A stretch of 64,000 nt of DNA, from assembly GCA_014650415.1 (NCBI GenBank), contig BMUX01000023.1, positions 1 to 64,000 on the forward strand, in the 5' to 3' direction. The notes under the pieces were generated by a model. It ran no database searches, was not told the origin of the DNA, and saw only the letters and a program-made list of their open reading frames with translations. The number at the start of each line of letters is the position of its first letter. The stretch's first letter is position 1. Source of the stretch: Streptomyces spiroverticillatus (GTDB taxonomy: Bacteria; Actinomycetota; Actinomycetes; Streptomycetales; Streptomycetaceae). The position numbers and the translations under genes are program-made. Positions 58,756-64,000 of this stretch are shown in pieces.

Positions 58756-59916
58756 CTAGCGGGGTGCGAACAGGTCGTCCTGCGCGGCCTCGCGGGCGAT
58801 GAGCAGGGCGCCGCTGAGGACCGCCCCGCCGCCGAGTTCCCCGGCCCGTACCTCCGTGTGCAGCGGGGACAGTTCCGCGAGCCGGGCCTCGACGCGGGCG
58901 GCGAGGGCCTTGCCGCCCGCGAGGCCCATGTCGCCGCCGAGGACGACGCAGCCGGGGTCGATGACGGCCACCACGGCCGCGGCCCCGAGGGCGAGGCGTT
59001 CGGCGAGGGCGTCCAGGAAGGGCTCGGCCCGCTCGCCCGCCTCCAGGGCGGCGGCGATGACCGCGGGCCCGTCGGGGCCGCCCGGCAGGCCGTGCTCCGC
59101 CGCGAGCCGGCAGACCGCGCCGCCGCCCACCAGCGAGTGGAAGCCGCCGTCGCAGCCGGTGGCGGAGGGCAGTCCGGCCGTACCGGGGACGGGCAGGAAG
59201 CCGACCTCGCCCGCGCCGCCCGAGGCCCCCCGCCGCACCTTGCCGTCGAGCACGACGGCGGCGCCGACGCCCTCGCCCAGCCACAGGAAGACAAAGGTGT
59301 CGTGGGAGCGGGCCGCGCCGAGGCGCTGTTCGGCGACGGCGGCGAGGTTGGTCTCGTTCTCGACGAGGACGGTGGCCGGCAGGCGTTCCTGGAGGACGGC
59401 GACCAGTCTTCGGTGCCAGAGCGGCAGCTTGGCCGAATCCCGCAGGTCGCCGGAGGCGGGGTCGATGAGGCCGGGCGCGCCGATGACGACCGTGTGCAGC
59501 GGCGCGGTGCCCGCCTCGCGCGCGGTGCGCTCCAGCAGGGCGACGGCCGCCTCGACCGCGCGGTCGGTGGGCAGGTCCTCGGCGACCGCGAGGGTCTTCT
59601 CGGCGAGGGGGTTGCCGAGGAGGTCGGCGACGCCCACGCCGACGCTGTCGGTACGGACGTCCAGTGCGGCCAGATGGGCACGGTCGGCGACGATCCCGTA
59701 CACCCGGGCGTTGGGCCCGCGCCGCTCGGCGCCGCTCTCGCCGACGACGGCGATCAGGCCCGCGCCCTGGAGCCGCTCGACGAGGTCGGCGACGGAGGGC
59801 CTGGACAGCCCGGTGAGCGACTTCAGCTGCCCCGCCGTGAGCGGTCCCTCCTCCTGGAGCAGGTGGAGGGCGCGCCGGTCGTTGATGGCGCGGGCGGTGC
59901 TCGGTGAGGCGGGCAT
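58756..59916 (-). CDS. ROK-family transcriptional regulator
   Basis: 386-residue NagC/XylR-type ROK protein. The N-terminal winged helix (about residues 12-70) has GPLTAGQLKSLTGLSRPSVADLVERLQGAGLI (in part). The ROK kinase-like domain follows, with VIGAPGLIDP (about 139-148), VENETNLAAVAEQ (about 177-189), and GEGVGAAVVLDGKVRRGASGGAGEVGF (in part). The expected zinc motif CxCGxxGCxE is degenerate (TGCDGGFHS), so metal binding and kinase activity are doubtful. It is divergent from an MFS transporter with a palindromic operator between (59959-59979). ATG 59916 has an AAAGGAT site. Confidence 0.9.
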   Translation of the reverse strand: MPASPSTARAINDRRALHLLQEEGPLTAGQLKSLTGLSRPSVADLVERLQGAGLIAVVGESGAERRGPNARVYGIVADRAHLAALDVRTDSVGVGVADLLGNPLAEKTLAVAEDLPTDRAVEAAVALLERTAREAGTAPLHTVVIGAPGLIDPASGDLRDSAKLPLWHRRLVAVLQERLPATVLVENETNLAAVAEQRLGAARSHDTFVFLWLGEGVGAAVVLDGKVRRGASGGAGEVGFLPVPGTAGLPSATGCDGGFHSLVGGGAVCRLAAEHGLPGGPDGPAVIAAALEAGERAEPFLDALAERLALGAAAVVAVIDPGCVVLGGDMGLAGGKALAARVEARLAELSPLHTEVRAGELGGGAVLSGALLIAREAAQDDLFAPR

Positions 59917-59958
59917 GTGCCAGATCCTTTCAGATCGCGGACTGCTTTCCGCACTATT

Positions 59959-59979
59959 TATCAGGCAGGCTTCCTGATA
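59959..59979. promoter_or_regulatory. Palindromic operator in the ROK/MFS divergent promoter
   Basis: TATCAGG (59959-59965) and CCTGATA (59973-59979) form a 7-bp-arm palindrome with a 7-nt centre, in an AT-rich island typical of ROK operators. It lies midway between the two divergent starts and probably governs both. Confidence 0.6.
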
Positions 59980-60029
59980 GTTTACGGCGCGATACGGAGA
60001 CGAAGGCTGCCCGGGGGCGAAGGGGAATC

Positions 60030-61211
60030 ATGGAATTCGGTACGGAACGGGTGAAGCGGGCGAGGTACGCCATCGCGGCCGTCTTCTGTGTGCACGGGGC
60101 GGTGACCGGCAGCTTCGCGACCCGCATCCCGTGGATCCAGGACCACGCCTCGATCAGCGCGGGCCAGCTCGGTCTGGCGCTGGCCTTCCCGGCGCTCGGC
60201 GCCGCGGTGGCCATGCCGGTGTCGGGGGCGATCACGCACCGGTTCGGGGCGCGCAACGCGCTGCGCGGGCTGCTCGCGCTGTGGACGCTGGTCCTGATCC
60301 TGCCCTCCCTCGCGCCCAACATCTGGACGCTGTGCGCGGCGCTGTTCGTGTACGGGGCGACGGCCGGGATGTCGGACGTGGCGATGAACGCGCTGGGTGT
60401 GGAGGTGGAGAACCGGCTCGGGAAGTCGATCATGTCGGGGCTGCACGGCATGTGGAGCCTGGGCGCGCTGATCGGCTCGGCGGGCGGCACGCTCGCCGCG
60501 CACCTGGGCAGTGACGCCCGGCTGCACCACCTGCTGGCCGCGCTGGTCCTCACAGCACTGGGCCTGGCCGCCTGCCAGGGCGTACTGGACCTGCGCAGCG
60601 CTCCCGACGCGGAGGCGCCGGCGCACTTCACGCTGCCGCCGAAGTCGGCGCTGATCATCGGCGCAGTGGGCTTCTGCGCGGTGTTCGCGGAGGGCGCGAG
60701 CCTGGACTGGTCGGCGGTCTACCTGCGGGACGTGCTCTCGACGGACCCCGGCATCGCGGCCGCCTCCACGACGGCCTTCGCGCTGACGATGGCGATCGCA
60801 CGGATCGCGGGCGACAAGGTGGTGGACCGGTTCGGTCCGGTGCCGACGGTACGGGTCGGCGGTGTGGCGGCGACGGTCGGCGGGCTGCTGGTGGTCTTCG
60901 CCCCCAACGTCCCGCTCGCGCTGGCCGGGTTCGCGCTGATCGGGCTCGGGGTGGCGGTCGTGGTGCCGCTGGCGTTCGCGGCGGCGGGTCGCAGTGGGCC
61001 GAACCCCAGTCAGGCGATCGCGGGCGTCGCGACGATCACGTACACCTCGGGACTGATCGCCCCCTCGGCAATCGGCGCGGTCGCGGACGCGACGTCGCTG
61101 GTGGTGTCGTTCGGGCTGGTCACGGTGCTGGCGTTCGGCCTGGTGGTCGGGGCACAGGTGCTGCGCGGGGCGGGCCGGGAGGCGGCGACGCTGGAGCCGG
61201 CCGGGAAGTGA
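60030..61211 (+). CDS. MFS transporter (FucP/YbjJ-like group)
   Basis: 393-residue major facilitator with 12 TM helices, starting MEFGTERVKRARYAIAAVF. It has FATRIPWIQDHASISAGQLGLAL (in part, about residues 31-53), the YbjJ-like group pattern, GMSDVAMNALGVEVE (about 116-130), and GDKVVDRFGPVPTVRVGG (about 259-276). The context (ROK regulator, chitinase and cellulase nearby) suggests a sugar or sugar-derivative substrate, but the substrate is not determined. ATG 60030 has a GAAGGGGA site. The divergent ROK gene probably regulates it. Confidence 0.85.
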   Translation: MEFGTERVKRARYAIAAVFCVHGAVTGSFATRIPWIQDHASISAGQLGLALAFPALGAAVAMPVSGAITHRFGARNALRGLLALWTLVLILPSLAPNIWTLCAALFVYGATAGMSDVAMNALGVEVENRLGKSIMSGLHGMWSLGALIGSAGGTLAAHLGSDARLHHLLAALVLTALGLAACQGVLDLRSAPDAEAPAHFTLPPKSALIIGAVGFCAVFAEGASLDWSAVYLRDVLSTDPGIAAASTTAFALTMAIARIAGDKVVDRFGPVPTVRVGGVAATVGGLLVVFAPNVPLALAGFALIGLGVAVVVPLAFAAAGRSGPNPSQAIAGVATITYTSGLIAPSAIGAVADATSLVVSFGLVTVLAFGLVVGAQVLRGAGREAATLEPAGK

Positions 61212-61235
61212 GCGCTCCTTTTCAGCCATAGCATT

Positions 61236-61271
61236 TGGTCCGGCTCGATCGATCTCGACCGAGCCGGACCA
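61236..61271. terminator. Hairpin between MFS and NCS2 permease genes
   Basis: TGGTCCGGCTCG (61236-61247) pairs with CGAGCCGGACCA (61260-61271) around a 12-nt loop. It lies after the MFS stop and 35 bp before the permease ATG, so it may be a terminator or a leader hairpin controlling the permease. Confidence 0.6.
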
Positions 61272-61306
61272 CTTGCAGAGCAGAACAGAGCTGAACGGGA
61301 GCACCC

Positions 61307-62713
61307 ATGGGCCTCGGCGTCCGCTGGACCTTGCACGGCGACGGGCGCACTCCCGCGCCCGGAGCCGTCGTCCGACCCGACGAACGGCTGTCGTGGCCGA
61401 GGACGGCGGGACTGGGCGCGCAGCATGTGGTGGCCATGTTCGGGGCGAGTTTTGTAGCGCCCGTTTTGATGGGTCTTGACCCGAATCTCGCCATCATGAT
61501 GTCGGGTGTCGCGACGGCGATCTTCCTCCTCGCGACGAAGGGCAAGGTCCCTTCCTACCTCGGCTGTTCGCTGTCGTTCGTCGGTGTGGCGGCGGCGATC
61601 CGGGCGACCGGCGGCGACAGTGCGACGGTCACCGGTGCGGTGTTCGTGGTCGGTGCGGCGCTGTTCCTGGCAGGTCTGGCCGTGCAGCGGTTCGGGGCGC
61701 GGATCATCCACGCGGCGATGCCGCCGGTGGTGACGGGCGCGGTGGTGATGCTGATCGGCTTCAACCTGGCGCCGGTGACGGCCTCCACGTACTGGCCGCA
61801 GGACCAGTGGACGGCGCTGCTGGTGATGCTCTTCACCGGTTTGGCGGTGGTGGGGCTGCGCGGTTTCCTGTCGCGGATCGCGATCTTCCTGGGGCTCATT
61901 TTCGGGTACGGGATCTCGTGGGTCTTCGACCAGGTCTTCGGCAAGATCAATTCGCCGGTCGGCGGGGGTGCTGCCGTTGATCACTGGCGGCTGGACCTGT
62001 CGGGTGTGGCGAAGGCGGACTGGATCGGGCTTCCCTCGTTCCACGGGCCGAGCTTCGAGTGGTCGGCGATCCTGGTCGCGCTGCCCGTGGTGATCGCGCT
62101 CATCGCGGAGAACGCGGGGCATGTGAAGGCCGTCGGGGAGATGACCGGCGACAACATCGACGACAAGCTGGGCACGGCGATCGCGGCGGACGGTGCGGCC
62201 TCGATGCTGTCCACGGCGGTGGGCGGGCCGCCGAACACGACGTACTCCGAGAACATCGGGGTGATGGCGGCGACGCGGGTCTACTCGACGGCGGCCTACT
62301 GGGCTGCCGCGTTCTTCGCGTTGCTGTTCGGGCTGTGCCCGAAGTTCGGGGCGGTCGTGGCGGCGATTCCCGGGGGTGTGCTCGGAGGGATCACCGTCAT
62401 CCTGTACGGCATGATCGGGCTGCTCGGTGCGCAGATCTGGATCAACGCGAAGGTGGATCTGCGGAACCCGCTGAACCTGGTGCCGGCGGCCGCGGGGATC
62501 ATCATCGGGGTCGGTGGGGTGAGCCTGAAGTTCACGGACAGCTTTGAGCTGAGCGGGATCGCGCTGGGGACGATCGTGGTGATCACCGGGTACCACGTGC
62601 TGAGGGCTTTGGCGCCGGCGCACATGAAGGAGGCTTCCGGGGGTGCTGGGGAGCGGGAGCCGCTGCTGGATGCGGGGACGTCGTCGTACGACGAGGGGGC
62701 GGCGGGGCGGTAG
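61307..62713 (+). CDS. NCS2-family nucleobase permease (uracil/xanthine type)
   Basis: 468-residue NCS2 permease with 14 TM helices. It shows GAQHVVAMFGASFVAPVLMG (about residues 37-56), ENAGHVKAVGEMTG (about 265-278, the substrate-binding Glu region) and GGPPNTTYSENIGVMAAT (about 306-323), the typical signatures of UraA/xanthine carriers. Probably imports uracil with protons. ATG 61307 has a GGGAG site. The C-terminal 30 residues are hydrophilic. It is followed by the inverted copy of the intergenic repeat. Confidence 0.92.
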   Translation: MGLGVRWTLHGDGRTPAPGAVVRPDERLSWPRTAGLGAQHVVAMFGASFVAPVLMGLDPNLAIMMSGVATAIFLLATKGKVPSYLGCSLSFVGVAAAIRATGGDSATVTGAVFVVGAALFLAGLAVQRFGARIIHAAMPPVVTGAVVMLIGFNLAPVTASTYWPQDQWTALLVMLFTGLAVVGLRGFLSRIAIFLGLIFGYGISWVFDQVFGKINSPVGGGAAVDHWRLDLSGVAKADWIGLPSFHGPSFEWSAILVALPVVIALIAENAGHVKAVGEMTGDNIDDKLGTAIAADGAASMLSTAVGGPPNTTYSENIGVMAATRVYSTAAYWAAAFFALLFGLCPKFGAVVAAIPGGVLGGITVILYGMIGLLGAQIWINAKVDLRNPLNLVPAAAGIIIGVGGVSLKFTDSFELSGIALGTIVVITGYHVLRALAPAHMKEASGGAGEREPLLDAGTSSYDEGAAGR

Positions 62714-62791
62714 GGCTTCCCGCCGAGGGGGTGGGGCCGGGTTGGTTCAGCTCTCTGCGGGGCGGGCCGCTGCGCGGGGCCGGTGGTGGGA

Positions 62792-63017
62792 TCGGCACCC
62801 GGTGCCGGGGCGGTTTTCTCCCCTACCCGCCCCTTCCCGTAACCCTGCGGGGCGGGGACCGGTTCTGTGCGGGTGCGTTGTGGTTGCTCGCGCAGTTCCC
62901 CGCGCCCCCAAAAGGGGCGCGGGGAACTGCGCAAGACGCCGGCCACCCACCCAGCCGCGCGGCCGAGCGCTTTAGGTGAAGGGGCGGGGCCGGGGCGAAA
63001 TCACCCCGGTACCGGGG
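62792..63017. repeat. Intergenic repeat copy 2 (inverted)
   Basis: Reverse-complement counterpart of the repeat at 46893-47092, sharing the palindrome CGGCACCCGGTGCCG, GGGTTACGGGAAGGGGCGGG (on the minus strand), the 19-bp hairpin arms and CCTTCACCTAAAGCGCTC. It carries an extra segment of about 22 bp (around 62848-62870) relative to copy 1. It lies between the convergent permease and cellulase genes. Confidence 0.85.
62890..62932. terminator. Perfect 19-bp bidirectional hairpin (copy 2)
   Basis: GCGCAGTTCCCCGCGCCCC (62890-62908) pairs perfectly with 62914-62932 around a 5-nt loop (CAAAA). The stem is identical to the one at 46976-47018. Confidence 0.75.
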
Positions 63018-63029
63018 ACGGAAACGCAG

Positions 63030-63073
63030 CAGGGGCCGCGCCCGACGCCAAACGGTGCCGGGGGCGGCCCCTG
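63030..63073 (-). terminator. Terminator hairpin after the cellulase gene
   Basis: CAGGGGCCGC (63030-63039) pairs with GCGGCCCCTG (63064-63073) around a 24-nt loop, 21 bp beyond the stop of the minus-strand cellulase gene. Confidence 0.55.
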
Positions 63074-63094
63074 TCCCGTACGAAACGAGCGCGT

Positions 63095-64000
63095 TCAGCC
63101 GCGGGCCAGTTCGACCGCGTAGTCGGGGGTGAAGCTGCCCGCCGCGCCCTTGCAGCCGTCCGACTCTCCGGGGAGCTTGACCCAGAGGTAGGCGTCGATG
63201 CGGGACTCCCCCGTCTTCGTCGTCGGGGGGCGGCCCAGGGCCCGGCCCGAGGGGTCGCACCACTGGCCCGCCGCCGGGGCGCCGTTGCCGTTGCGGCTGG
63301 TGTCGATCACCGCGCCGAGCGAGGAGGGGCCGCCGAGGGCGGAGAGGACGCGGCGCGCGTAGGCGACCTCGTCGGCCGTGCGGTGGAAGTTGGAGACGTT
63401 GGTGAAGATGCCGTCGCTGCTGGTCGCTGCGTCGGCCTGGCGCAGGAAGCCCGCCATCTTGGACGGCGCGTGCCACCCCGAGTGCCCCGCGTCGAAGTAC
63501 ACGCGTGCGTTGGGGTTGGCCGCCTTGATGGCCTTGCCCGCCCGGGACAGCGCCCCGAAGCGGTTGGCCCGCTGGCCGTCGTCGAGGCAGTCGGTCTGGG
63601 CGATGGAGTCGGGTTCGAGGATGACGATGACGTCGCCCTTGCCCAGCCCGGCGGCGAACTTCGCTATCCAGGAGTCGTACGCCCCGAAGCTCGGCGCACC
63701 GCCCTGCGAGGCCCCGCCGCAGTCCCGCTCGGGGATCGCGTACGGGACGACGACCGGGACGCGCCCGGCGGCCGCCGCGCCGGAGGTCACCGCGCGGACC
63801 CTGCTGGTGATGGTGCCGGGGTTGTACTCGGCGAACCAGACCGCCGCCGGCTGGGCGGCGATCCGCGACTGGATGAGCTGCTGGCGCGGGTCGCCCCGGT
63901 TGGAGCGCACCCAGTCCAGCACCTGCGACTCCGGGTGCAGGTAGAGGCTGCCGGAGACCGCGGAGCTCTGGCTGCGCGGCGGCTCGGCCTTCTTCGGCGG
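63095..64000 (-). CDS. Secreted GH6 cellulase/cellobiohydrolase, 5' end outside window
   Basis: C-terminal 300 or so residues of a GH6 glucanase; the frame stays open to the window edge, so the gene is truncated at its 5' end. The visible part starts within PP-rich linker sequence, followed by SGSLYLHPESQVLDWVRSN. GH6 features: PYAIPERDCGG near the acid/base loop, DVIVILEPDSIAQTDC (Asp in EPDS as general acid), YFDAGHSGW, VSNFHRT and the C-terminal DAYLWVKLPGESDGCKG with paired Cys. It would cleave cellulose beta-1,4 bonds with inversion. There is no C-terminal CBM; one may precede it. Confidence 0.9.
   Translation of the reverse strand, partial: PPKKAEPPRSQSSAVSGSLYLHPESQVLDWVRSNRGDPRQQLIQSRIAAQPAAVWFAEYNPGTITSRVRAVTSGAAAAGRVPVVVPYAIPERDCGGASQGGAPSFGAYDSWIAKFAAGLGKGDVIVILEPDSIAQTDCLDDGQRANRFGALSRAGKAIKAANPNARVYFDAGHSGWHAPSKMAGFLRQADAATSSDGIFTNVSNFHRTADEVAYARRVLSALGGPSSLGAVIDTSRNGNGAPAAGQWCDPSGRALGRPPTTKTGESRIDAYLWVKLPGESDGCKGAAGSFTPDYAVELARG

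Noticed and set aside
56109..59681. 1190-codon minus-strand frame over the chitinase
   Set aside because: Shadow frame of the chitinase and ROK genes; both real genes have clear domains and starts.

Overview
This window is high-GC actinobacterial DNA and almost certainly a core-chromosome segment of a Streptomyces. The evidence is the strong G/C bias at third codon positions, a complete conservon (cvnABCD), the sporulation pair smeA-sffA, a sigma-R type promoter in front of rbpA, a DasR-type chitinase promoter, and a rare in-frame TTA codon. From memory, gene order resembles the S. coelicolor SCO1396-SCO1444 neighbourhood, joined to a glycerol glpF-glpK pair. I could not run an alignment to confirm this.

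Layout. 0-4 kb: a D-Ala-D-Ala dipeptidase cut by the window edge, a DUF962 membrane protein, and the glpF-glpK operon. 4-8.5 kb (minus): cvnA-cvnB-cvnC-cvnD, a membrane-linked GTPase switch with overlapping start and stop codons. 8.9-17 kb: a small membrane protein facing a three-gene minus-strand module, namely a kleisin-like protein, a winged-helix (KITE-like) protein and a 1608-residue SMC/MukB-like coiled-coil ATPase. 17-20 kb: a GntR regulator divergent from an MFS transporter coupled to a DUF1445 hydro-lyase. 20-22.3 kb: HEAT-repeat and ankyrin proteins. 22.5-24.3 kb: smeA-sffA. 24.4-28.9 kb: a MocR regulator divergent from yczE, then a glycerophosphodiesterase and a UMF1-type transporter.

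29-31 kb: rbpA, fxsA and a polyprenol-phosphate mannosyltransferase. 31.6-38.4 kb: an amidohydrolase with an Lrp regulator, an unknown CxxC protein, a phosphotransferase with a lipocalin-like unknown, and an acyl-CoA dehydrogenase. 38.6-42 kb: a TetR regulator divergent from a DUF6230/DUF6114/membrane-protein cluster. 42-49.5 kb: a secreted C39-like peptidase, a P-loop kinase, a candidate small RNA, an EccA/CbxX AAA+ ATPase with a TTA codon, and two CNNM/CBS membrane proteins. 49.7-56 kb (minus): one long vitamin and amino-acid operon ribD-ribE-ribM-ribAB-ribH-hisE-hisG-PH protein behind an FMN riboswitch. 56-64 kb: a secreted GH18 chitinase, a ROK regulator divergent from an MFS transporter, an NCS2 nucleobase permease, and a GH6 cellulase running off the end.

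The most unusual items are the SMC-kleisin-KITE module without a nuclease partner and with Asp-Asn in place of the usual Walker B Asp-Glu; a Walker A without lysine in the SffA ATPase; a promoter-terminator unit that may encode a small RNA of about 70 nt; three short tandem duplications that each touch a stop codon (glpF, HEAT gene, ribH); a GntR-operator-like palindrome repeated inside coding sequence; and a family of terminator-like intergenic repeats. No tRNA, rRNA, CRISPR array, transposase or prophage was seen.
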